Below, piece by piece: positions 33,923 to 38,985 of a stretch of 38,985 nt of DNA (position 1 is the first letter of the stretch; the number at the start of each line of letters is the position of its first letter). This DNA comes from an uncultured Catenibacterium sp. (GTDB lineage Bacteria > Bacillota_I > Bacilli_A > Erysipelotrichales > Coprobacillaceae). A program made the translations under genes and the position numbers. The notes beneath the pieces are model-generated. The model made no database searches, was not told the origin of the DNA, and saw only the letters and a list, made by a program, of their open reading frames with translations. The stretch covers positions 1-38,985 of the forward strand of contig NZ_UQGV01000009.1 in assembly GCF_900540665.1 (NCBI RefSeq), given 5' to 3'.

Positions 33923-34369
33923 ATGAAAATAGTCTCAAATAACAAAAAAGCATATCATGATTATTTTATCCTAGAAACTTTTGAAGCAGGTATTGAATTA
34001 AAAGGTACTGAAATCAAGTCTATTCGCAAAGGCAGTGCTAACCTAAAAGACTGCTTTGTAAGAATCAAGGATCATGAAGCTTTTATTGAGAATATGTATA
34101 TTGCCCCTTATGAAAATGGAAATATCTTTAATCATGAACCTAGACGTATTAGAAAACTATTGCTTCATAAGAAAGAAATTAGTAAACTAGAGAAGAAGGT
34201 TCGTGAGGATGGTTTAACAATCGTTCCTACAAAGCTTTACTTCAATACCTCAAAAGCAAAGCTAGAAATAGCTCTTGCAAAAGGTAAGAAGCTTTATGAC
34301 AAGCGTAATGATTCAAAAGAAAAAGATGCTAAGCGCGATATTGAGAAAGCTCTCAAACGCGCTTACTAA
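33923..34369 (+). CDS. smpB: SsrA-binding protein
   Basis: A 148-residue SmpB, the partner that carries tmRNA to stalled ribosomes. KKAYHDYFILETFEAGIELKGTEIKSIRKG and ANLKDCFVRIKD form the tmRNA-binding beta-barrel. The C-terminal tail GKKLYDKRNDSKEKDAKRDI is the helix that enters the ribosome's mRNA channel. It is followed at once by the tmRNA gene (1 base), so protein and RNA partner are adjacent. Confidence 0.97.
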   Translation: MKIVSNNKKAYHDYFILETFEAGIELKGTEIKSIRKGSANLKDCFVRIKDHEAFIENMYIAPYENGNIFNHEPRRIRKLLLHKKEISKLEKKVREDGLTIVPTKLYFNTSKAKLEIALAKGKKLYDKRNDSKEKDAKRDIEKALKRAY

Positions 34370-34370
34370 T

Positions 34371-34723
34371 GGGGGCGTCTTGGATTCGACAGGGGTCAGT
34401 TTGAATCAGGCAGCAGTCGTTGGCAAACGTTACATGCACAAACAAATATCTGGAAACAGAACAAATTACGCTTTCGCTTAATAGTCGACATAGACTTGCG
34501 AATGCAGACCTATCTGCGCTTACACCTTTAGAGTCTGTAACATAACCTGTAAGATAAGGGATATAGGATGTTCTGACTATATTCATGAAAACCAATTAGA
34601 AATCGGTATGCGAAAGATTGCTTATTGATCGTAACATACTTAAATTGATTCAATAAGATAAACTGTAGACACCTGATATGGAACGGCTTTTGGACGGGGG
34701 TTCGATTCCCCCCGCCTCCACCA
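34371..34723 (+). ncRNA. ssrA: Transfer-messenger RNA
   Basis: A 353-base tmRNA with 5' GGGGGCGTCTTGGATTCGAC and 3' GGTTCGATTCC... ending GCCTCCACCA with CCA encoded. The acceptor stem GGGGGCG pairs with CGCCTCC (one G-U pair). The tag frame ends ...GGA AAC AGA ACA AAT TAC GCT TTC GCT TAA TAG, giving ...GNRTNYAFA with two stops (34480-34485). The resume codon is not certain. A YAFA end is rarer than the ALAA of most Firmicutes and is known in Mollicutes. It directly follows smpB. Confidence 0.96.
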
Positions 34724-34801
34724 AAATTAAGAGTTAAAATGGATGTCATCAAAAAAGAACTGATGAAATCAACATTTTTTAAGATATTTTAAAAAATCAA
34801 G

Positions 34802-34848
34802 AAATAGCGATTTATGTGGGTGTCACTACCTAGAAATCGCTATTTTTT
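34802..34848 (+). terminator. Terminator after tmRNA
   Basis: AAATAGCGATTT and AAATCGCTATTT pair around a 20-base loop, with TTTTTT at the end. It lies about 80 bases past the CCA end. Confidence 0.8.
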
Positions 34849-34953
34849 ACTTTAAAGATGAGGTAAAATTGATGTAATGAAAGTAAAGATTGCAGATTAT
34901 TTATGTTTGATGGAAATTGTTAGATAATTATTTTTCGAAAGGATGTGTTTTTC

Positions 34954-36078
34954 ATGAATTATATTTTAAAACAGTATGATAATGATTTATTGTATTTTTC
35001 TATGAAAAATACAAATGATGGATTAGAAGTTTTGATTAATACTGTTAATCAAAATTTACAATATCTTTTACCGTTAGACTTAGAATTAAGTAATGAAGGA
35101 TTAAAAAAATGGCTTCAAAAAAGGACGATTCCTAGAAATAGAGCCTATGTTTCTAATTTTTTATCTCGATTAGGATTAAATGAAAAAGATACAAAAGGTA
35201 TTATTGATATATGTCAAGGCTTATCATTGAATGATAGTTATTGGGTTGTGCAAGAAGATTGTAAAGACTTATTTAAAGATACAAATCTTTATCATAATTC
35301 TTTTAATACAAATATTGCTTCCATTGCTTTTACAGGATATGGAAGTTATACAAGAACTTCATTTAGATCCTCGCCTGAATTTACAACAAATGGGATGCTA
35401 GCAAAATCATGGAGAAGAAGAAAAAATAATATTCTTCTTTATAAATCAGGAACAGAAGGATTTGCGAATAGTGGCTTAGAACCTTATAGTGAATATTATG
35501 CTTCACAAATTGCCAAAACAATGGATTTACATTATGTAGATTATGGACTTTCTAAATGGAAAGGGAAGCTTTGTTCAACATGTTTACTTTTCACAAATGA
35601 AAATGTATCTTATATTCCAGTTGGAAGAATTATTAAAACAGGTGGAATAGAGTCAGTTATTGATTATTATAAAAAGCTAGGTGAAAGCTATTATCAAGAA
35701 TTATTAGATATGCTTGTTTTTGATGCAGTTATTTTAAATGAAGATCGTCATTTTGGTAACTTTGGTTTTTTAATTGATAATAAATCAAATAAAATTGTGG
35801 GATGTGCGCCTATTTTTGATAATGGATTATCACTTCTTTGTTATGCTATGGATGATGATTTTAAAAATATTAATCAATACATCCAAACAAGACTTCCTGC
35901 AACATATCAAGATTTTATTGCTTTTGTAAAACCACGTATGACAAAAAGACAAAAGGAAAAACTAAGAAAATTAATAGGTTTCAAGTTTGAAAGTCATTAT
36001 AAATATCGATTACCTAGAAAAAGACTCAAATATTTGGAAGAAATTATTCAAAAAAGAGTTTTAGAATTATTAGAATAG
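34954..36078 (+). CDS. HipA-like kinase-domain protein
   Basis: A 374-residue protein from the ATG at 34954 (GAAAGGA 10 bases upstream; a GTG at 34945 is less likely). The C-terminal half shows the HipA/PI4K-like catalytic pattern: ILNEDRHFGNFGF with catalytic D264, then APIFDNGLSLL with metal-binding D289. KNNILLYKSG may be the nucleotide-binding lysine. HipA-type kinases phosphorylate cytosolic proteins such as tRNA synthetases and act in toxin-antitoxin pairs; no HipB-like partner gene is next to it. It uses CAA and AAA almost exclusively where upstream genes often use CAG and AAG, so it is likely acquired. It lies between tmRNA and IS21 debris. Confidence 0.72.
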   Translation: MNYILKQYDNDLLYFSMKNTNDGLEVLINTVNQNLQYLLPLDLELSNEGLKKWLQKRTIPRNRAYVSNFLSRLGLNEKDTKGIIDICQGLSLNDSYWVVQEDCKDLFKDTNLYHNSFNTNIASIAFTGYGSYTRTSFRSSPEFTTNGMLAKSWRRRKNNILLYKSGTEGFANSGLEPYSEYYASQIAKTMDLHYVDYGLSKWKGKLCSTCLLFTNENVSYIPVGRIIKTGGIESVIDYYKKLGESYYQELLDMLVFDAVILNEDRHFGNFGFLIDNKSNKIVGCAPIFDNGLSLLCYAMDDDFKNINQYIQTRLPATYQDFIAFVKPRMTKRQKEKLRKLIGFKFESHYKYRLPRKRLKYLEEIIQKRVLELLE

Positions 36079-36460
36079 TAGAGTATATCTACTATTTTCT
36101 TTATGCGCTCATCATCCTATTCTGTTACTTTGACAGACTCTGGCATATCATGATTATTTGTGGAATTTATTTATAACGTAATCTGGAAACACCTTATGTA
36201 CATTAATACGCTTATTCTGATAATAGGTAGTCAATGTGGTCTCAGTTACCTTAATATCTACCATCTTGCCTACATATTCATATGGAACTGAATACCAGTT
36301 CTTTTTTATAAGCGATATGACAGTTAAGCTGTACCTTTCTTGAATAAAACCAGTGACATACCTCAAAAGGAAATTCAGGGAGCGGTCTTAATGTTTTCTT
36401 CTCTACCTCTTCGAATACTTCCTTTCTGCTTCCATCTCTCTTATAAGTCAATGAAAAGCA
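36079..36460 (-). pseudogene. IS21 transposase IstA remnant (C-terminus)
   Basis: On the minus strand, read across frames, the sequence gives RDGSRKEVFEEVEKKTLRPL, then FEVCHWFYSRKVQLNCHIAY, then YSVPYEYVGKMVDIKVTETT, then HDMPESVKVTE-stop-DDERIKK. This is the C-terminal part of an IstA transposase (family pattern ...FEVCxWxxxRKVQLNxHIAYxKNxYSVPYxYVGK...). It has a frameshift near 36310-36320, a stop (TAG) where a tryptophan is expected, and lacks the catalytic N-terminal part. It is a decayed copy. Confidence 0.82.
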
Positions 36461-36510
36461 GATAAACAAAAACAATCCTGGATGTACTTTTTACAGTCAA
36501 GATTTTTGGG

Positions 36511-36625
36511 TGGTCAGGTTCATCGGAATGGTTGGTCAACCCCGCTGGAATTTTATTAAATTGGTTAGTCGGTCAAAAGTATCGGAACACTTGGTCAACC
36601 TAATCAGAATGCGTAATCAACCAAA
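36511..36625. mobile_element. IS21-type end with multiple terminal repeats
   Basis: Four to five imperfect copies of a unit like TGGTCAACCnnATCGGAAT occur at about 36511-36529, 36532-36551, 36569-36588, 36591-36610 and from 36614. Repeated TGGTCA...GGAAT blocks are typical of IS21-family ends bound by the transposase. They lie upstream of the istA remnant, where the left end should be, so an internal deletion has removed most of istA. The far side joins a truncated GNAT gene. Confidence 0.7.
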
Positions 36626-36662
36626 GCGAAATAATCAAATATTGAATTTAGTAGTTATAACA

Positions 36663-36893
36663 ATGAGAGAAAAACATTTAGAAAAATATTTAGGGGACCA
36701 TTCTATTAAAACAGCCAAGGAATCAGATTTTAGAGGTATGCAATTTAATGCTATTGCTGAAAGTAATAAGTCAGCTTTACACACTTATAAATCGTTAGGG
36801 TTTAAAGAAGTTGGTATGATCCCACAAGGGGTTAGATTAAAAGATGGAAGTTATTCAAATATGTATATTGTCTTATATTTATCTTTATTGTAA
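36663..36893 (+). pseudogene. GNAT acetyltransferase, 5' part missing
   Basis: The frame ending at 36893 encodes KTAKESDFRGMQFNAIAESN, KSALHTYKSLGFKEVGMIPQ and GVRLKDGSYSNMYI, the second half of a GNAT N-acetyltransferase (acetyl-CoA-binding exit helix and last strands). The first half is absent; further upstream the same frame runs into the IS21 end repeats. The ATG at 36663 has no ribosome site. The gene was probably cut by IS21 insertion followed by deletion. Confidence 0.75.
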
Positions 36894-36900
36894 GAAATAC

Positions 36901-36931
36901 TTGACTATATCCTAAGGTCATACTGTTTAAT
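36901..36931 (+). promoter_or_regulatory. MerR-type promoter with 19-base spacer
   Basis: TTGACT (36901-36906) and TTTAAT (36926-36931) are 19 bases apart, with CCTAAGG centred in the spacer. An over-long spacer with a central palindrome is the mark of MerR-controlled promoters. It lies 20 bases before the MerR-type gene, so autoregulation is likely. Confidence 0.7.
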
Positions 36932-36950
36932 ATGAGTAGAGGTGATAGTT

Positions 36951-37697
36951 ATGACAACACATGAAGTAGAAGAAATGTTAGATATTACAAAGAAAACGTT
37001 AATTTATTATGAAAATGAAGGTTTAGTGAAACCATCAAGAGATAACAATAATTATCGATGTTATAATCAAGATGATATTTCAAAAATTAAGTTTATTCTC
37101 CTATTAAGAGAGATGGACGTCACTATAGAAGAAATCAAACAGATTATTAATAAACAGAAATCAATTAGAGATGTTTTGGAAAATAAAAAAGATTTGATAA
37201 AACAACGACGACTTGATTTAGATCATATAGATGAAAAAATTAATAATTATATTAAAAGAAAAAAAGTTAAAATAACAGTAGATAATGTTTTAGATTATGG
37301 AACGATTTATGATCGTTTATATTTTTATAAAGATTTTCTTCAATATGTTCAGACAGAAATAAAATACAGTGATGTCAAATGCTTTAAACTATCAATGTCC
37401 AGTTCAATTGGACTTATGAGATTCATGGAAGTATTTATGAATTATTATGTAGATTTAGATGTTATTACACAATATGATACTTATTCTTTTCAAATTATGA
37501 ACAATGAAGTTGTTTATCAAATGATGGAAAGAATTAAAGATTATCCATTAGAAGATCCTCTTGGATTAGTTGACATCTATCTTAATAAACGAGATATGGT
37601 TCAACTTAATCAATATATTAATCGACATTTTAGAAAGTGGGCTAAAGAATATCATTTAGATAATCCAAGAGATAGTATAATAAGAAGATACAAATAA
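36951..37697 (+). CDS. MerR-family transcriptional regulator
   Basis: A 248-residue protein with the MerR helix-turn-helix and wing at residues 1-70 (THEVEEMLDITKKTLIYYEN, YRCYNQDDISKIKFILLLRE) and a coiled-coil dimer helix (about 78-115). A C-terminal effector domain of about 130 residues is not recognised and lacks the metal-binding cysteines of MerR itself. The ATG at 36951 follows GAGGTGAT. The gene directly follows the truncated GNAT gene and has its own MerR-type promoter. Its target other than itself is not evident; the next regulated gene may have been lost. Confidence 0.85.
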   Translation: MTTHEVEEMLDITKKTLIYYENEGLVKPSRDNNNYRCYNQDDISKIKFILLLREMDVTIEEIKQIINKQKSIRDVLENKKDLIKQRRLDLDHIDEKINNYIKRKKVKITVDNVLDYGTIYDRLYFYKDFLQYVQTEIKYSDVKCFKLSMSSSIGLMRFMEVFMNYYVDLDVITQYDTYSFQIMNNEVVYQMMERIKDYPLEDPLGLVDIYLNKRDMVQLNQYINRHFRKWAKEYHLDNPRDSIIRRYK

Positions 37698-37857
37698 GAT
37701 CAATTTGTTCCAAAATAAAAAGCTGATTCTAAAAAAAGAGTATGATTAAAATGCACATAGAAATGTGTCTGTCACTAAGTCCTCTCCATATATGAGTTCA
37801 TTTTCTATTGCAATCATGTTAGTGATAAGAGGAGAAATTCTCTTTCTCCTTTTTTAA
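37698..37857. other. Gap with a terminator hairpin
   Basis: No gene seen. GGAGAAA-TTCTC-TTTCTCC followed by TTTTTT (37831-37855) is a strong terminator, placed about 130 bases past the MerR-type gene and just before the next promoter. Confidence 0.7.
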
Positions 37858-37907
37858 TTGACAAAAGAAAGAACGAAAGTTAGAACATAAATAGGAATTA
37901 TTCCTAT
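37858..37907 (+). promoter_or_regulatory. Promoter with palindromic operator before a rubrerythrin fragment
   Basis: TTGACA (37858-37863) and a weak TAGAAC (37881-37886) are 17 bases apart. The near-perfect palindrome ATAGGAATTATTCCTAT (37891-37907) lies over the expected transcription start. Rubrerythrin genes are often controlled by PerR, but this palindrome is not a standard Per box, so the regulator is unknown. Confidence 0.5.
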
Positions 37908-37932
37908 CAAAGAATGAAAGGAGAGAATACAT

Positions 37933-38007
37933 TTGGCTAATAAATATGCAGGAACACAAACAGAAAAGAACTTAATAGAAGCTTTTTCAGGAATAAATCG
38001 AACATAA
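37933..38007 (+). pseudogene. Rubrerythrin gene truncated to 24 codons
   Basis: After AAAGGAGAGAATACA a TTG start gives MANKYAGTQTEKNLIEAFSG and then INRT and TAA. The first 20 residues match the N-terminus of rubrerythrin-family proteins (K-GT-TEKNL-EAFAGESQAR...). The diiron and rubredoxin parts are entirely missing; the frame ends at a small CGAAC/GTTCG hairpin. Promoter, ribosome site and a terminator (38024-38059) remain, so a short RNA and peptide may still be made. Confidence 0.7.
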
Positions 38008-38023
38008 AGTTCGTTTATATATG

Positions 38024-38059
38024 AAAACCTACGAGAGTAGCTCTCTCATAGGTTTTTTA
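38024..38059 (+). terminator. Terminator after the rubrerythrin fragment
   Basis: AAAACCTA-C-GAGAG-TAG-CTCTC-TCA-TAGGTTTT followed by TTAT. It separates the fragment from the toxin module. Confidence 0.85.
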
Positions 38060-38102
38060 TTTCTTCTAATACTTAATAACCTCCTACAGTTATATGCTTA
38101 TA

Positions 38103-38111
38103 TGCTATAAT
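38103..38111 (+). promoter_or_regulatory. Extended -10 promoter of the type I toxin mRNA
   Basis: TGCTATAAT is a perfect extended -10 element. The mRNA should begin near 38118, so its first bases are TGGAACAACC, the left arm of the long inverted repeat. No good -35 is seen. Confidence 0.65.
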
Positions 38112-38236
38112 TCTTATGTGGAACAACCGTATACGGTAGGTGGTTATCCTTGGTCGTCATGACGAAGGTACGCAATCCTTCGAAATTCACATTCCTAGAA
38201 GTTTTGGGAAAATCTGAAAAACGGAGGTGATGCACA

Positions 38237-38353
38237 ATGACAACATATGAAACAGTCATGGTGGTGTTAACATCGTTAGCATTTATTGTGTCTATTATAG
38301 GAATCATTGTAAAGTTACTTCTTATCATTATAGATAAAAGTGCAAAAAAATAA
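38237..38353 (+). CDS. Type I toxin, TxpA/Hol-Tox-like membrane peptide
   Basis: A 38-residue peptide beginning MTTYETVMVVLTSLAFIVSI, with one long membrane helix (about 6-32) and a lysine-rich tail. It resembles the holin-like toxin group of Firmicutes (TxpA, BsrG, YonT: start M-S/T-TYE-...-M-), which depolarise the membrane when expressed. CGGAGGTGA precedes the ATG by a good distance. The 5' leader is about 118 bases and rich in palindromes (ACCGTATACGGT, CGTCATGACG), which can limit translation. An antisense RNA overlaps its 3' end. It was too short to stand out as a gene but the start and family pattern support it. Confidence 0.85.
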   Translation: MTTYETVMVVLTSLAFIVSIIGIIVKLLLIIIDKSAKK

Positions 38354-38439
38354 CTACCTCAGCCTCGGGAAAAGTTTGAGATAGTCATTTCAATCATATA
38401 AAACCCAAGGACAACCGCTTACTGGTTGTTCCATCGTTC
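38345..38439 (-). ncRNA. Antisense antitoxin RNA of the type I module
   Basis: A strong minus-strand promoter should start an RNA near 38438 that runs left through the 38424-38433 and 38405-38416 repeat arms to the hairpin at 38353-38385, followed on this strand by TATTTTTTT. The RNA would be about 95 bases and complementary to the 3' end of the toxin mRNA. Its 5' end also copies the mRNA's 5' sequence, like the repeats DRa and DRb in RNA I and RNA II of the fst/par locus. Existence is inferred from promoter and terminator. Confidence 0.7.
38353..38385. terminator. Shared hairpin at the meeting point of toxin mRNA and antisense RNA
   Basis: ACTACCTCA and TGAGATAGT pair (one G-U pair). On the minus strand it is followed by TATTTTTTT, a good terminator for the antisense RNA; on the plus strand the T-run is poor (CATTTC). 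Confidence 0.7.
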
Positions 38440-38445
38440 ACAATT

Positions 38446-38474
38446 ATTATAGTTCACGCTTAATTTAAAGTCAA
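38446..38474 (-). promoter_or_regulatory. Consensus promoter of the antisense RNA
   Basis: On the minus strand TTGACT (38469-38474) and TATAAT (38446-38451) are exactly 17 bases apart. It is one of the best promoter matches in the window and points into the toxin gene. Confidence 0.85.
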
Positions 38475-38558
38475 TATGTGCAAATGTGACTGACTGACTG
38501 AATTCACTCTATGTAGTGATTTTAGTACTAAATTTACTATAAAGAGGATGGTGAGATC

Positions 38559-38845
38559 ATGGATATTCAAAGCATTAATGATGATATCAAGACCAAACAA
38601 TGAATTGAAAGGATTAAGGAGTGCCAGGAAAGTAGACTTCTTGGTACTGTTGAGAATTATTATAATTACGCTTTTATAAATAATACTTTACACAGAAGAA
38701 TACACACAAAATTGTATTATCAATCTATTTGGTTGAATTTTTCTAAGGTATATGCAAAAAAAATGATATAAATAAAGGTATTGTTAGAAGCAGATTATTA
38801 AATTATAAAATTGTATTAGAAGGTATTTCTTATTTAGGAGCTTAG
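38559..38845 (+). pseudogene. Decayed ORF with a possible IS66 accessory-protein-like start
   Basis: From the ATG at 38559 (GAGG and GGTGAGA upstream) the frame gives MDIQSINDDIKTKQ, a TGA at 38601-38603, then IERIKECQESRLLGTVENYY and more. A stop follows at 38769. If one A is added to the eight-A run at 38756-38763, the frame continues as NDINKGIVRSRLLNYKIVLE and GISYLGA to 38845. The segment Q-(W)-IERIKECQES resembles the start of IS66 TnpA-like proteins, with TGA where tryptophan is expected. The later part is not recognised. Two separate disruptions suggest decay. Confidence 0.5.
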
Positions 38846-38850
38846 GTAAT

Positions 38851-38955
38851 ATGAATGAATTAGAAAGATGGTATCAAAGTTATAAAAATGATTTTCAAAA
38901 TGTTTTAGAAGAAAATAAAAAGAAACTTGATGCAAAGGATAAAATAAAAATGTAG
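38851..38955 (+). CDS. Possible 34-residue peptide
   Basis: An ATG at 38851, about 12 bases after TTAGGAG, begins MNELERWYQSYKNDFQNVLE and ends EENKKKLDAKDKIKM. It is charged and helical, without membrane segment. It follows the decayed ORF by 5 bases. It may be a small gene or only debris; no family is recognised. Confidence 0.35.
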   Translation: MNELERWYQSYKNDFQNVLEENKKKLDAKDKIKM

Positions 38956-38985
38956 GTAAAAGCCAATATAAGAATGTTGGAAAAC

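Larger units (their letters stand above)
38119..38433. repeat. Long-range inverted repeat framing the toxin gene
   Basis: TGGAACAACC (38119-38128) is the exact reverse complement of 38424-38433. GGTTATCCTTGG (38142-38153) matches the reverse complement of 38405-38416 (GGTTGTCCTTGG) at 11 of 12 bases. As a result the toxin mRNA and the antisense RNA start with almost the same sequence, and the mRNA's 5' and 3' ends can pair with each other. Confidence 0.75.

Noticed and set aside
34690..34740. attL site at the tmRNA 3' end
   Set aside because: A direct repeat of the ssrA end was looked for in the remaining 4 kb and not seen, so a site-specific integration claim is not supported within this window.
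36511..36625. CRISPR-like short repeats
   Set aside because: The units are about 20 bases, imperfect and nearly adjacent without unique spacers of constant size; they fit an IS21 end. No cas gene is present.
36510..36893. A complete 127-residue GNAT gene
   Set aside because: Its first 40-50 codons are IS21 terminal repeats, not protein-coding sequence, and only the second half of the acetyltransferase fold is present.
38098..38328. Minus-strand 76-codon frame opposite the toxin gene
   Set aside because: It is a shadow of the toxin leader and coding region, has no ribosome site and lies against the module's clear organisation.
11626..38603. Possible reassignment of TGA to tryptophan
   Set aside because: All long genes read cleanly with TGG for tryptophan and contain no internal TGA. 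The lactonase uses TGA as a stop right at its terminator. The in-frame TGA codons occur only in short or decayed genes, so mutation is the simpler reading.

Overview
The window is AT-rich DNA from a low-GC Firmicute. Strong AGGAGG-type ribosome sites, TTGACA/TATAAT promoters, Noc next to rsmG, TagO, RpiR/MurR regulators and a tmRNA tag ending in YAFA suggest a gut Erysipelotrichia-type bacterium (inference; no 16S gene is present). No rRNA or tRNA gene was seen; tmRNA is the only recognised stable RNA.

Layout. 0-3.8 kb: an RpiR-type regulator with a HAD phosphatase, then two CobW-type GTPases, one with a metal-binding His tract and one apparently fused to a YcgQ/DUF1980-like domain. 3.8-5.75 kb: an accessory patch with a small two-helix membrane protein, a broken secreted-protein gene and a fragment of a second copy of the small membrane protein. 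5.76-8.6 kb: the queuosine operon tgt-queA-queH. 8.6-11.4 kb: an Lrp-type regulator with an aminotransferase, divergent from a lactonase. 11.4-15.4 kb: a TGA-interrupted third copy of the small membrane protein, a 60-residue unknown, and mnmG-rsmG-noc. 15.5-16.5 kb: a CoA-binding protein and a stand-alone nitrogenase-component-like domain. 16.5-21 kb: an ABC exporter operon (ATPase, FtsX permease, lipoprotein) behind two possible operator palindromes. 21-24.8 kb: a PTS EIIB-ROK fusion facing tatD-rpiR, then a YcxB-like membrane protein and the remnant of a second copy. 25-27.3 kb: galM-galK with a candidate cre site. 27.5-29.6 kb: an IS1634-type insertion sequence. 29.7-34.7 kb: tagO with a long C-terminal extension, secG, rnr, smpB and ssrA.

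From the 3' end of tmRNA (34.72 kb) to the window end the DNA becomes accessory in character: a HipA-like kinase with different codon use, an IS21 remnant, a 5'-truncated GNAT acetyltransferase, a MerR regulator, a rubrerythrin gene cut to 24 codons, and a complete-looking type I toxin-antitoxin module. In that module a TxpA/Hol-Tox-like 38-residue peptide faces an antisense RNA, and the two RNAs share almost the same 5' sequence, as in the fst/par locus. A decayed ORF whose start resembles an IS66 accessory protein follows.

The most interesting items are the type I module, the three-member small membrane peptide family, the EIIB-ROK fusion, the CobW-DUF1980 fusion and the TagO extension. Several neighbouring genes are clearly decaying, so parts of the window look like old mobile-element landing sites.
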